NCBI GenBank assembly: GCA_963750935.1
Contig: CAVVSR010000015.1
Coordinates: 1 to 64,000, forward strand
Source of the DNA: JACCXG01 sp963750935
GTDB lineage: Bacteria; Acidobacteriota; Vicinamibacteria; Vicinamibacterales; 2-12-FULL-66-21
DNA: 64,000 bases
Reading direction: 5' to 3'
The translations under genes and the position numbers were made by a program. Each line of letters opens with the position of its first letter. Position 1 is the first letter of the stretch. Positions 8,104-17,357 of the stretch are shown here, in pieces. Under the pieces are notes generated by a model. It searched no databases, was not told where the DNA came from, and saw nothing but the letters and a program-made list of their open reading frames with translations.

Positions 8104-11085
8104 ATGCCACATCCGACACCGGCGCTGCGGCCGGTGCGCCACGGGCTGATCTTCTGCGTCTCTTCCGCGCTCGTCTTCTTCGCGGCGCTCGCGGCGGCCG
8201 GCCGCGCGGACGCGCAGCTCGCGACCATCGAAACGCCGCAGGTGCGCCTCGTCTACTTCGAGGGGTCCGAAAGCTACCTGGTGCCCCACACCGCGCGGGC
8301 CTTCCTGAACGCGCTGGAGTTCGAGCAGAAACTCTTCAAGTTCACGCTGTCCGATCCGATCACCGTGCTGCTGGCCGATTTCTCGGACTCCGGCAACGCC
8401 GCGGCCGGGTCGGTCCCGCGCAACGTCATGGCGCTCCAGATCTCGCCGCTCAACTTCGCCTTCGAGACCATCGCGGCGAACGAGCGGATGACGATGCTGA
8501 TGAACCACGAGCTGGTTCACGTCATCACGATGGATCAGCCCGCTGGAGCCGACCGCGCCTTCCGCCGGCTGTTCGGCGGCAAGGTCGCGCCCTCTTCTGA
8601 CCATCCGGCGTCGATTCTCTACTGGTACCTCACGGCGCCGCGCGTCGCCGCGCCGCGGTGGTATCACGAAGGCATCGCGGTGTTCGTCGACACGTGGATG
8701 GCCGGCGGCTTGGGACGCGCCCAGGGCGGCTATGACGAGATGGTCTTCCGCGCGATGGTTCGCGATGAGGTGCCCTTCTACGATCCGCTCGGCCTCGTCT
8801 CCGAGGGCACGAAGATCGACTTTCAGGTGCAGGCGAACTCCTATCTCTACGGCACGCGGTTCATGACCTGGCTGGCGCGCCGCCATACGCCCGAGAAGCT
8901 GATCGAATGGGTCTCGCGGGGCGAGGACAGCCGCGGCTACTACGCCGCACAGTTCCGCAAGGTCTTCGGGATGTCTCTCGAGCAGGCCTGGCGCGCCTGG
9001 GTCGAAGAGGAGCGTGCATTTCAGCAGGCCAACCTCGCGGCGGTGCGGAAGTACCCGATCACGCCGCATACCGATGTCACGGCGAATCCGCTGGGGTCGA
9101 TCTCGCGCGCGTTCTACGACGCCGACACCGGCTCCATCTACGCCGGCCTCAACTACCCCGGCGCGGTCTCGAACGTGGCGCGCATCTCCGCGAAGACCGG
9201 CGCGATCGAGCGCCTCGTCGACATCAAGGGTCCGCTCATCTACACGGTGACGTCGCTGGTGTGGAACCCGTCGGATCGACAGCTCTATTACACGACCGAC
9301 AACGGCGCCCACCGCGATCTCGTCCGCCTGGACCCGGCCACGGGGCGCACCAAGCAGCTGCAGAAAGACCTTCGCGTCGGCGACCTCGCGTACAACGCGG
9401 CCGACCGATCGCTGTGGGGCATCCGGCATCTCAACGGCCTCGCCACGCTGGTGCAGATCAAGGCGCCGTATACCGATTGGGAGCGCGTGATCACCTGGCC
9501 GTACGGGACGGTGATGTACGACCTCGACGTCTCCCCCGACGGCACCCGCGTTGCCGCATCATTCGGAGAGATCAGCGGCAAACAGGACGTCCGGGTGTTC
9601 GACATCGCCGCGCTGCGCAAGGGTGACACGACGCCTCTCACGCGGTTCGACTTCGACACGTCCGTGCCCAATGGCTTCGTCTTCTCGCCAGACGGACGCT
9701 ACCTCTATGGCAGCTCGTATTACACGGGCGTGTCCAACATCTTCCGCTACGACCTCGACGCCAAGAAGGTCGAGGCCGTCAGCAACACCGAAACCGGCCT
9801 CTTCCGGCCGGTCCCGCTCGCCGACGGCCGCCTGCTCGTCTTCCGCTACACCGGACGAGGGTTCGTGCCCGCCTGGATCGATCCGAAGCCGCTCGAGGAC
9901 ATCAGCCCCATCGAGTTTCTCGGTGAACGGCTGATCAGCGAACAGCCTGTCCTGAAAAGCTGGATGCTCGACTCGCCGGCCAGGATCCCGTTCGACACGA
10001 TGGAGAAGACCACCGGCACCTACGGCCTGGGCGGCAGGCTCCGGCGCGAATCGATCTTCCCGATGATCGAAGGCTACAAAGACTCGGCGTCGGTTGGCGT
10101 CGCACTCAATCTGTCCGATCCGCTGATGCTCAACCGGCTCCACATCACCGCCGGCTGGTCGCCGACCACGTCGCTGCCGATGGAGGAACGGCTGCATCTG
10201 TCAGCTGACTACGAACGCTATGACTGGCGTGCCGCCGCGTCGTTCAACGACGCCGACTTCTACGATCTGTTCGGCCCGACCAAGGTCGGCCGCAAGGGCT
10301 ACAGCGCGCTCGTCGGCCACCGCAATACGCTGATCTTCGACGAGCCGCGGCGCCTCGAGCTCGATCTCAGCGGCCGCGTGTCCGGCAACCTCGATCGGCT
10401 GCCCGATTATCAGAACGTGCCGGTGGACGTCGAGACCATGGTCACGCTGAAAGCGGCCCTCTTGTATTCCTACGTCCGCAACTCGCTCGGCCACGTGGAC
10501 GAGGAGACCGGCCGCAAGTGGTCCCTCGAGCTCAACACCGACGTCGTCGATGGCGACGTCTATCCGAGGCTGCACGGGACGTTCGATCGCGGCGTCGGCC
10601 TGCGCGTCGGGCACTCGTCGCTGTGGATGCGCACCGCTGGCGGGTACTCGCCGCGCAGGCGGACGCAGCCGTTCGCCAACTTCTTCTTCGGCGGGTTCGG
10701 CAACAACTACGTCGACCGCGGCGACGAGAAGCGCTACCGGCATGTCGACAGCTTCCCTGGCGTCGAGCTGAACGAGATCGCCGGTCGCAACTTCGCGAAA
10801 GCGACCCTCGAATGGAACCTGCCGCCATGGCGCTTCGCGCGGCTGGGGACGCCCGGCTTGCACGCGACGTGGCTCCGGCCCGCGGTGTTCGTCACCGGCC
10901 TGGCCACGGACCTCGATTCGGACGCGCTTCGCCGCGAAGCGGTCAGCGCCGGCGGTCAGGTGGACGTCAGGTTCACCGTCCTGTCCAACCTCGACATGAC
11001 GCTCTCGGCCGGCGCGGCGGTGGCGTTCGAGCGCGGCCGATCCCCGCGACGAGAGGCGATGTTCTCGCTCAAAGTGCTGCGGTGA
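8104..11085 (+). CDS. secreted gluzincin peptidase + propeller + outer-membrane barrel
   Basis: A 993-residue exported protein. A signal sequence (about 12-38, ending ADAQ) is followed by a gluzincin peptidase-MA-like domain with HELVH at 135-139 and a downstream WYHEGIAVF supplying the glutamate ligand. Then comes a beta-propeller region (about 320-600, repeats such as LDVSPDGTRVAASF and FSPDGRYLYGS). The C-terminal 300 residues alternate aromatic and polar residues and carry surface-antigen (BamA-like) barrel features, ending FSLKVLR. The whole looks like a protease anchored in the outer membrane. I start at ATG 8104; earlier codons would translate the intergenic word array (EVGSWEL). Its stop overlaps the GTG of the PrsW gene. 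Confidence 0.85.
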   Translation: MPHPTPALRPVRHGLIFCVSSALVFFAALAAAGRADAQLATIETPQVRLVYFEGSESYLVPHTARAFLNALEFEQKLFKFTLSDPITVLLADFSDSGNAAAGSVPRNVMALQISPLNFAFETIAANERMTMLMNHELVHVITMDQPAGADRAFRRLFGGKVAPSSDHPASILYWYLTAPRVAAPRWYHEGIAVFVDTWMAGGLGRAQGGYDEMVFRAMVRDEVPFYDPLGLVSEGTKIDFQVQANSYLYGTRFMTWLARRHTPEKLIEWVSRGEDSRGYYAAQFRKVFGMSLEQAWRAWVEEERAFQQANLAAVRKYPITPHTDVTANPLGSISRAFYDADTGSIYAGLNYPGAVSNVARISAKTGAIERLVDIKGPLIYTVTSLVWNPSDRQLYYTTDNGAHRDLVRLDPATGRTKQLQKDLRVGDLAYNAADRSLWGIRHLNGLATLVQIKAPYTDWERVITWPYGTVMYDLDVSPDGTRVAASFGEISGKQDVRVFDIAALRKGDTTPLTRFDFDTSVPNGFVFSPDGRYLYGSSYYTGVSNIFRYDLDAKKVEAVSNTETGLFRPVPLADGRLLVFRYTGRGFVPAWIDPKPLEDISPIEFLGERLISEQPVLKSWMLDSPARIPFDTMEKTTGTYGLGGRLRRESIFPMIEGYKDSASVGVALNLSDPLMLNRLHITAGWSPTTSLPMEERLHLSADYERYDWRAAASFNDADFYDLFGPTKVGRKGYSALVGHRNTLIFDEPRRLELDLSGRVSGNLDRLPDYQNVPVDVETMVTLKAALLYSYVRNSLGHVDEETGRKWSLELNTDVVDGDVYPRLHGTFDRGVGLRVGHSSLWMRTAGGYSPRRRTQPFANFFFGGFGNNYVDRGDEKRYRHVDSFPGVELNEIAGRNFAKATLEWNLPPWRFARLGTPGLHATWLRPAVFVTGLATDLDSDALRREAVSAGGQVDVRFTVLSNLDMTLSAGAAVAFERGRSPRREAMFSLKVLR

Positions 11086-12080
11086 ACGTCGCCGTTGCCC
11101 TGGTCCCGGTCCTGCTGCTGCTCGTCCTCCTGCAGCTGATGGACAGCTTCAAGCTGGTGCGGTTCCGATCGGTCACGATCGCGATCGGCGCCGGCGCGCT
11201 TGCGGCGATTGCCTGCCTGCTCCTGCACGACACGATCCTCTCGCGCGTCGACATCGAGGCCCGGCTCTTCATGCGCTATGTCGCGCCGGTGACCGAGGAA
11301 CTGTGCAAGGCCGCGTTCATCGTGCTGCTGCTCTGGCGGAACCGGGTCGGCTTCCTGGTCGACGCGGCGGTCCAGGGATTCGCCGTCGGAGCCGGCTTCG
11401 CGCTGGTGGAGAACGTGGACTACCTGTGGCATCTCGGCGACGCCGGGCTGGCGCTGTGGATCGTGCGCGGGCTGGGCACGGCGGTACTGCACGGCGCCAC
11501 CACCGCGGTGTTCGCGATGGTGTCGAAGACGCTGGTGGATCGACGCGCTGACAATCGCGCGCTCGGGCTTGTGCCCGGGCTGGCGGTGGCGATCGGCATT
11601 CACTCGGGGTTCAACCATCTCCCGCTGCCGCCGCTGGCGATGACCGCGCTGCTGCTCCTCGTGCTGCCGCTCGTGGTCGTGTTCGTCTTCCAGCGAAGCG
11701 AACTGGTGACGCGGGAGTGGGTCGGCGCCGGCCTCGACCTCGATCTCGAGCTGCTGGACCTGGTCCGCTCCGAACATTTCGCTTACACACGTTTCGGCCA
11801 GTATCTGCAGGAGCTCCGCACGCGCTTCAGCGGGCCGGTCGTCACCGACATGTTCTGCCTGCTGCGACTGCAGCTGGAGCTCTCCGTCCAGGCGAAGGCG
11901 ATGCTGCTGGCGCGCGAGTCCGGTCTCGAGGTCCCGATCACCAGCGATCTGCACGACAGCTTCCGGGAGATCGACTATCTCGAGGCCTCGATCGGCCGGA
12001 CCGGCCTGCTCGCGCTCAAGCCGCTGCAGGTGACGTCAGGCCGGGATCACTGGCACCGGCACGTACTTGGTGATCGGTGA
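11082..12080 (+). CDS. PrsW-family intramembrane metalloprotease
   Basis: A 332-residue protein with about seven transmembrane helices and the PrsW signature: paired glutamates APVTEELCK (E72, E73), GFALVEN (E110), H137 in VLHGATT, and the C-terminal HSGFNH (H174, H179). PrsW proteases cleave membrane anti-sigma factors or process membrane proteins. A soluble helical tail of about 120 residues follows the last helix. It starts at GTG 11082, overlapping the stop of the preceding gene (GTGA), so the two are co-translated. The last codons and the TGA stop are formed by the GGTGATCG word array that begins here. Confidence 0.88.
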   Translation: MNVAVALVPVLLLLVLLQLMDSFKLVRFRSVTIAIGAGALAAIACLLLHDTILSRVDIEARLFMRYVAPVTEELCKAAFIVLLLWRNRVGFLVDAAVQGFAVGAGFALVENVDYLWHLGDAGLALWIVRGLGTAVLHGATTAVFAMVSKTLVDRRADNRALGLVPGLAVAIGIHSGFNHLPLPPLAMTALLLLVLPLVVVFVFQRSELVTREWVGAGLDLDLELLDLVRSEHFAYTRFGQYLQELRTRFSGPVVTDMFCLLRLQLELSVQAKAMLLARESGLEVPITSDLHDSFREIDYLEASIGRTGLLALKPLQVTSGRDHWHRHVLGDR

Positions 12081-12150
12081 GCACGTGCGCACGTGCCAAG
12101 TGCTACGTGCGGACGTGCCACCGATCACCGATCCCGGATCACCGATCACC
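12067..12150. repeat. mixed GGTGATCG / GCACGTGC inverted word array
   Basis: GGTGATCGGTG at 12069-12079 is matched by CACCGATCACC and variants at 12119-12150. Between them lie CACGTGC-type words in both orientations (12081-12118). Two word families found separately elsewhere are combined here, and the array supplies the PrsW stop codon. Confidence 0.75.
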
Positions 12151-12163
12151 GGTTACCGGTCCG

Positions 12164-13132
12164 CTACTTCAAGACATTCCTCGCGCCATAGCCCGTGAAG
12201 TCGCGCTCCAGCTCGGTCGCGTGCGCTTCGTCACGGGCGCGGGTGCCGAGGACGATGCCGCCCTGGTTGATGCCGCGCTCGTAGGCGACGGCGCGTTCCT
12301 CGGGGATGCCTGCGCCGATCAGCGCGCCGATCAGGGTGCCGGTCGCACCGCCAGCCCCGGCGCCGGCGATGGCGCCCGCGATCGGACCTGCCACGACCAG
12401 GCCGAGGCCCGGAATCGCGATGGCGGTCGCCGCGGCGACGAGAGCGCCCAGTGCGGCGCCGACGCCCAGGCCGATGCCGCCGCCGATGCCCGCGCCCTCA
12501 GCGGCTTTCGAGCCTTCCTTCAGTTCATGACCCGGACTGGCGTCGCCGAAGTGGCGCTGGCGCGTATCCTGCGACATCAGCACGCTGATGTCGTCGGCCT
12601 TGTAGCCATGCCGCGTGGTCAGATCCTGATACGCCTTGCGGGCGGTGTCGGGCGTCTCGTACAAGCCGGTGACGAGATGCCGGTCGGACCATGCGCCGGA
12701 CGTGCGCGGCGACGCGCCGCCAACGGCATCGTTCTGCGCCTGGCGACGGCGCCCTTCGGCGTTCTCCCGCTCCCCTTCCCGCTCCAGCCGCTCGTTGTCG
12801 AGCACGGCGCCGGCGGCGTCCTTGGCGGCGCCCTTCATGCGCTCGCCGAGCGCACCGACTTCTTCGCGAATCGAGTTCGGCGGGGTCGACGGCGACACCG
12901 TGCTGGAACCTCTGCCAACCGTCGCGCCGGAGACGCCGTCGGTCTCGTCGAACACGTCGTTGCGCGCCTGGCGAGCGCGGCCTTCCAGATTCTCCCGCTC
13001 CCCTTCGCGCTCGAGCCGCTCGTTGCCGGTGATCGCGCCGACTCCATCCTTGGCGGCGCCCTTCACTCGCTTGCCGAGTGCCGACGCTTCTTCCTTCAGT
13101 GAGTCGTCCGGGTGCTTGTTGTCGTAGGCCAT
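12164..13132 (-). CDS. CsbD-like stress protein with glycine-zipper domain
   Basis: A 322-residue protein with two CsbD-like segments (about 8-50 and 75-120) that share GAAKDxxGAxxxNERLEREGE. Then comes a general-stress-protein-17M-like segment (LVTGLYETPDTARKAYQDL), and a Gly/Ala-rich hydrophobic zipper (about 215-275) that may insert in membranes. The close similarity of the two CsbD units points to an internal duplication. I chose ATG 13132 because AGATGAGG lies six to seven bases upstream; 14 further codons upstream look non-coding. A role in envelope or osmotic stress is inferred from the families. It is a single-gene unit. Confidence 0.82.
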   Translation of the reverse strand: MAYDNKHPDDSLKEEASALGKRVKGAAKDGVGAITGNERLEREGERENLEGRARQARNDVFDETDGVSGATVGRGSSTVSPSTPPNSIREEVGALGERMKGAAKDAAGAVLDNERLEREGERENAEGRRRQAQNDAVGGASPRTSGAWSDRHLVTGLYETPDTARKAYQDLTTRHGYKADDISVLMSQDTRQRHFGDASPGHELKEGSKAAEGAGIGGGIGLGVGAALGALVAAATAIAIPGLGLVVAGPIAGAIAGAGAGGATGTLIGALIGAGIPEERAVAYERGINQGGIVLGTRARDEAHATELERDFTGYGARNVLK

Positions 13133-13303
13133 GGGTACCTCATCTACCTGGGTTAATAGGTCGGCGGCACGCACGACAGCGTGCCGTCAACAATCACCCC
13201 GGAGTTGAGCAACGTGGCTGCCAGCGCGACGTAATGCCAGACCTTGACCGCTGGCACGATGAGGTGAATGGAACGGATTCACGTACATGAACGGCGAACG
13301 GCC

Positions 13304-13338
13304 ACAAAAAGAAAATGGGCGGCACCGAAGTGCCGCCC
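13304..13338 (-). terminator. Rho-independent terminator of the RRM gene
   Basis: On the minus strand, GGGCGGCAC and GTGCCGCCC (13317-13325 and 13330-13338) form a perfect 9-bp stem closed by a TTCG tetraloop, followed by a T-rich run (ATTTTCTTTTT). It lies 26 bases after the RRM-protein stop. It is the clearest intrinsic terminator in the window. Confidence 0.92.
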
Positions 13339-13364
13339 ACGTCATTGCACGAGGTCGCGCGTGC

Positions 13365-13682
13365 TTACCAGCGCGGCTCGGACCGGCGACGGCCGTTGCC
13401 ACCGCCGCCGAAACCACCACCACCGCCCGAGCTCACCTTGGGGCGAGCTTCGTTGACGGTGAGGTTGCGGCCGCCAAAGTCACGCTCGTTGAGCATGCTG
13501 ATCGCCTTCTGGGCCTCCTCGTCGGTGGCCATCTCCACGAACGCGAACCCGCGGGCCTGGCCAGTGGCCATGTCGCGCATCAGGTTGACGGTGTCCACCG
13601 ATCCGGCGGACGCAAACAGGTCCTGGAGATCCTGCTCGTTCGTGTTGTAGGGGAGATTGCCGACGTAGAGTTTTCTTGCCAT
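13365..13682 (-). CDS. RRM-type RNA-binding protein
   Basis: A 105-residue protein with one RNA-recognition motif. RNP2 is KLYVGNLPY at 4-12 and RNP1 is RGFAFVEM at 44-51, followed by a short Gly-rich basic tail (about 85-105). This is the typical bacterial cold-inducible or glycine-rich RNA-binding protein. It probably binds single-stranded RNA as a chaperone. It is monocistronic with a strong terminator at 13304-13338. The start at ATG 13682 is fixed by the conserved N-terminus MARKLYVGNL. Confidence 0.95.
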   Translation of the reverse strand: MARKLYVGNLPYNTNEQDLQDLFASAGSVDTVNLMRDMATGQARGFAFVEMATDEEAQKAISMLNERDFGGRNLTVNEARPKVSSGGGGGFGGGGNGRRRSEPRW

Positions 13683-13887
13683 TCTGAACTACTCACTTCC
13701 GCTCCGCGACGCGGAGCATTCCGACTAGGTAATGTGGAATCCGACACGGATCCCTCGGATGGATTGGGCGGGTGCTAAGCAGTCAACGTTGCGGGGAGAA
13801 GCGAGACTTCAGAGGGCTCGATTCGGCTCGTGGCGCGGGCTACAGCAGAGGCTGTCCTCCACCTGACGCACGAATCATAGCACACGG

Positions 13888-16590
13888 TCACTCCTTCAAC
13901 CACCCCCCGGCAACCAGCGGCCGTCCGGCCACTGCCGTACGCAGGCCGAACAGCGCCAGCCCGGCGGCAATCGCGAGCACCAGCCATGAGTGCGTCGAGT
14001 ACCAGAGGTGGGGCTCGAGGACCATTGGCGTCCGGTCGAGCAGCGGCACCAGGAAGCTCATGACAATGAACGCGAGCAGCCCGACGCGCACCACGATGAC
14101 CGCGGTCACCACCGCCACGAGCAGGCCGAATGCCGACGTCGCGGTGAGGCCACTCTGCGTGATGGTCAGCAGCGCGTACACGACGGCGAGCACGCCCGCA
14201 ACCAGCACGCGGCGCCGGAGCACAATCGTCAGCAGGAACACGACCAGCACGAACGAGGTGGCGACCAGTACCGCGCCGCCGATGTACGACAACACCGCCG
14301 CGAGCAGCTCCGCGATGGAGATGGCGGGCCCGGTTGCCGGCGACAGGACGGGCGCGTCGCCGAACCAGCGCGGCGCCACATAGCCGACCTGCGTCAGCAG
14401 CTGGACGCTGGTTGCGCCGAGCACACCGATCAGGATGTCGCGGCCGACGCGCGGGTCGGTGAAGTGACCGGCGAGCACGCGCGTCCACGAGATCAGCATG
14501 TGCGGCGCACGCCGCCGCAGATCCGGCTCGAGCGCGACGTAGAAGATCCAGGCGAGCGCTCCGATCAGGAGACCGCGGGCGACGAGGCCGGTCAGCACGC
14601 CGGCGATCCAGGACGGACTGAGGTTGTGGTCGGCGCCGAGCACGCCGGCAGCGGTCTGCGTCAGGAACAGCACGAACGCGAGGCGCAAGGCACCCGCCTG
14701 ATCGCCGCGCCCGAGGCGGATGTTGCGCCGGACCAGCAGCAGGGCGCCGATCATCAGGCCGCAGGCGGCGGCAAACAGCGCGATCCCGAACAGTCGCAGC
14801 ACGCGAGACGTCGACCCGGGCACCAGGGTCGTCCGGCTCCAGGGCTCGAAGATCTGGAAGAAGACCGGCTTGCCGGACACCGACGCCGCCTCGATGTGGA
14901 CGGCGATGTCGGGGCGATCGGGGTAGACGCCGTCCCACGCCGCGCGGGTGTCGGCAAACACGGGAGGCGTCCACTTCACCGGCGCCGATGTGAATCGCGA
15001 CAGATCCAGGCCCGCTTCCCGGAACAGCGCGCTCCAGTCGGGCGCAGGCGACGCCTGATCCTGAAAGCGCGGGGCAACGACCATCAACTGGTGCAGGTGG
15101 CCGTTGAGGTCGAGCATCATCGCGACTTCGCCCGGGATGCGCAGCGTAGGATCGCTCAGGCGCACGCGGCCTGCCCGCGAGAACCCATCGGCGATCAGAT
15201 CCGACGGACTCTCCCGATACCAGAACGTGAAGCCGGGCGGCTGCCCGGCCCTGAGGTTCTCCCATCGCGACGGCGACCGATCGCTCGTGCGCAGGTACGT
15301 GATGTAGTCGGTGCCGGTGAAGCCGTACGATCGGTCGCCCGCGATGGTCGTATAGCCCAGCCGGCGCACGATCGATTCGGCCTGGTCCGCAAGGATCTCC
15401 GGCGCCTTGCTGGCGGGCGCGTAGCGGATCGGCTGGGTGCGGCCGCTGAGCAGCACGACGACAACAAGCCCGATGAGTGCAGCTACGGTGCAGGCGACCG
15501 CGATCGCGGGCGTCAACGCGCCAACGCCGCCCGATGCCGCCACCATCTGCGGCGACGGTGTTTCGCCGGCAGCGAGGGCCGCGGCCAGCGGATCGCCGCC
15601 CGGCAGCGCCGCCGCAACCGCCAGCGCGGACGCCGGCCGGTCCACAGGGTCCTTTGACAGGCAGCGCTGGATGACCCGCTCGACGACGGGGTCGGCGTCG
15701 GAAAGCACACGCGACAGGCTGGTCGGCATCGACTCGTGATGCAGGCGCGCCAGCTCGCCGATCGTCGCGGCGGTGAACGCGGGCTTGCCGGCGAACATCT
15801 CGTAGAGCACGAGTCCGAGCGCGTAGATGTCGGACTGGATCGACGGCGGCTTGTGATCGAAGAGCTCGGGCGCCATGTAGGCCGGCGTGCCCGCCAGCGC
15901 ATGCCGGCCCGATTCCTCGACCAGCGAGGCGAGGCCGAAGTCCGCCAGCCTGACCTTGCCCCGGCCGTCGATCATCACGTTCGCGGGCTTCAGATCGCGA
16001 TGGAGCACGCCCTTGTCGTGCGCCGCGGCCAGCCCCGCGCACAGCTGACGCGCCATGTCGACCGCCGTGTCATGCGGCAGCCGGCCGATTCGCCGCAGCA
16101 GCGACGTCAGGTTCTCGCCGTCGATGTACTCCATCGACAGGAAGGGATGCCCGTCGATCTCGCCGATGTCGTAGACGCGGCAGACGTTCGGGTGCGACAC
16201 TTCGCGCGCCACCCGCACCTCGGCGCGGAACCGCTCGATCCGCTCGGTCCGTTCGGCGATCTCGTCCGGCAGGAACTTCAGCGCGACCTGCTGCTCGAGC
16301 ACGAGATCGTCGGCGCGATAGACCTCGCCCATGCCGCCGCGCCCGAGCAGGCCGGAGATGCGATAGCGGCTCGCGAGCAGCGCGCCGGGGGGAAAGCGGC
16401 CTTCGAGCGTGCGCTGCGCGAGGGAGGTGTTCGTCAGCCGCACCGTGGACGGGGGAAGCACCGATGACCCAGGCGTGGCCGGCCCCGGCAGCGCCATCGT
16501 CACGGCGTCGGGATCGTTGACCGACGCGCCGCAGCCGGGACAGAAGCGGCCCGGTTCAGAAAACACCCGGCCGCAGGAAGGACACGTCAT
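13888..16590 (-). CDS. zinc-ribbon Ser/Thr protein kinase, polytopic membrane C-terminus
   Basis: A 900-residue receptor-like kinase. An N-terminal four-Cys zinc ribbon (C3, C6, C17, C20) precedes a Hanks-type kinase domain at about 75-335: glycine loop GRGGMGEVY, K105 in VALKFLP, HRDLKPANV with catalytic D199, and DFGLA with D217. A transmembrane helix at about 355-378 leads to an extracytoplasmic region (about 380-595), and then roughly eight to ten further helices fill the C-terminal 300 residues. All catalytic residues are present. Most bacterial kinases of this type have one helix and a sensor, so the polytopic tail is unusual and might be a transporter or sensor. Confidence 0.93.
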   Translation of the reverse strand: MTCPSCGRVFSEPGRFCPGCGASVNDPDAVTMALPGPATPGSSVLPPSTVRLTNTSLAQRTLEGRFPPGALLASRYRISGLLGRGGMGEVYRADDLVLEQQVALKFLPDEIAERTERIERFRAEVRVAREVSHPNVCRVYDIGEIDGHPFLSMEYIDGENLTSLLRRIGRLPHDTAVDMARQLCAGLAAAHDKGVLHRDLKPANVMIDGRGKVRLADFGLASLVEESGRHALAGTPAYMAPELFDHKPPSIQSDIYALGLVLYEMFAGKPAFTAATIGELARLHHESMPTSLSRVLSDADPVVERVIQRCLSKDPVDRPASALAVAAALPGGDPLAAALAAGETPSPQMVAASGGVGALTPAIAVACTVAALIGLVVVVLLSGRTQPIRYAPASKAPEILADQAESIVRRLGYTTIAGDRSYGFTGTDYITYLRTSDRSPSRWENLRAGQPPGFTFWYRESPSDLIADGFSRAGRVRLSDPTLRIPGEVAMMLDLNGHLHQLMVVAPRFQDQASPAPDWSALFREAGLDLSRFTSAPVKWTPPVFADTRAAWDGVYPDRPDIAVHIEAASVSGKPVFFQIFEPWSRTTLVPGSTSRVLRLFGIALFAAACGLMIGALLLVRRNIRLGRGDQAGALRLAFVLFLTQTAAGVLGADHNLSPSWIAGVLTGLVARGLLIGALAWIFYVALEPDLRRRAPHMLISWTRVLAGHFTDPRVGRDILIGVLGATSVQLLTQVGYVAPRWFGDAPVLSPATGPAISIAELLAAVLSYIGGAVLVATSFVLVVFLLTIVLRRRVLVAGVLAVVYALLTITQSGLTATSAFGLLVAVVTAVIVVRVGLLAFIVMSFLVPLLDRTPMVLEPHLWYSTHSWLVLAIAAGLALFGLRTAVAGRPLVAGGWLKE

Positions 16591-16628
16591 CGCGACTGCG
16601 GCATTCTATCGCGGCGTGCGAACGCGCT

Positions 16629-16661
16629 AAGTCAGAAGTCCAGAAGTGCGGAAGTTAAAAG
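16629..16661. repeat. GTCAGAAGT word copies
   Basis: The words AGTCAGAAGT, CCAGAAGT and GGAAGTTAAAAG lie between the kinase start and the Uma2 stop. The same vocabulary builds the inverted array at 27021-27079. Confidence 0.55.
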
Positions 16662-17221
16662 AGCTGGCCCGACGGCGCCTCGAGAATACGTGTGAGTGAG
16701 AGGTCGAATCTGGGAAGGACCGACGAACGGATTGGCTCGTCGGTCAGGAAGAAGAGCCGGCTCTCGAAGGCGCCCCCGGAGAACTGGATCACCTCGACTT
16801 CGTGTTCGGGCTGACGAACGAGCCAGCACTCGCGGACGCCGTACTCCGCGAACCACTGCAGCCGTTCGTCGAGGCGGCCGATGCGGACCATCGGCGACAG
16901 CACTTCGATGACGAGATCGGGCGCGCCGCGCACCCGGTCGGTGACGATGCGCAGCCGATCCTTCGACACGACGATGAGGTCTGGCTGGACGACCAGGTGG
17001 TCGACCGGATCGAGGACGACGTCGATCGGGGCCATCCAGACGCCGGTGGCGTCCTCCGGACGCAGGTGGAGCGAGAGGGCGAGGAAGAACTGACCAACGA
17101 TCCATTGATGACCGGGCGTCGGCGCCGCGGCGTCGCGCACCATGCCGTAGACGAGTTCCCGCGGCTGCACCGTCTCATCACCGCGCAGGAACTCGTCGGT
17201 CGAGATGCGGGCATCACTCAT
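16655..17221 (-). CDS. Uma2-family (DUF820) PD-(D/E)XK nuclease-like protein
   Basis: A 188-residue protein of the Uma2 family. Conserved features are the N-terminal GDETVQPRELVYGMVRD, VVQPDLIVVSKDR, PDLVIEVLSP and EYGVRECWLVRQPEHEVEV. Uma2 proteins adopt the restriction-endonuclease fold and are very abundant in cyanobacteria and related environmental genomes; the biological role is unsettled. It starts at ATG 17221. The last codons overlap the GTCAGAAGT words. It is a solitary gene between a kinase and a TonB receptor. Confidence 0.9.
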   Translation of the reverse strand: MSDARISTDEFLRGDETVQPRELVYGMVRDAAAPTPGHQWIVGQFFLALSLHLRPEDATGVWMAPIDVVLDPVDHLVVQPDLIVVSKDRLRIVTDRVRGAPDLVIEVLSPMVRIGRLDERLQWFAEYGVRECWLVRQPEHEVEVIQFSGGAFESRLFFLTDEPIRSSVLPRFDLSLTRILEAPSGQLF

Positions 17222-17283
17222 GGTCTAACCTCCCCGACGACGACGATGCCATCGTCTGTAGGAGGCGTCAAGAGGGGGAACTA

Positions 17284-17354
17284 GGGATGCGGGATGCGGG
17301 ACTGCGGGATGCGGGATGCGGGACGCGGGATGCGGGACTGCGGGATTCGGGATT
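17284..17354. repeat. GGGATGC tandem word array
   Basis: About ten imperfect head-to-tail copies of a 7-8 base word (GGGATGC, with variants GGGACTGC and GGGACGC) fill the gap downstream of the TonB-receptor stop. Unlike most other arrays here, it is in one orientation only. Confidence 0.8.
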
Positions 17355-17357
17355 GAT

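Noticed and set aside
17284..17354. CRISPR-like regular repeats
   Set aside because: Units are only 7-8 bases with no unique spacers and no cas genes; it is a simple tandem array.
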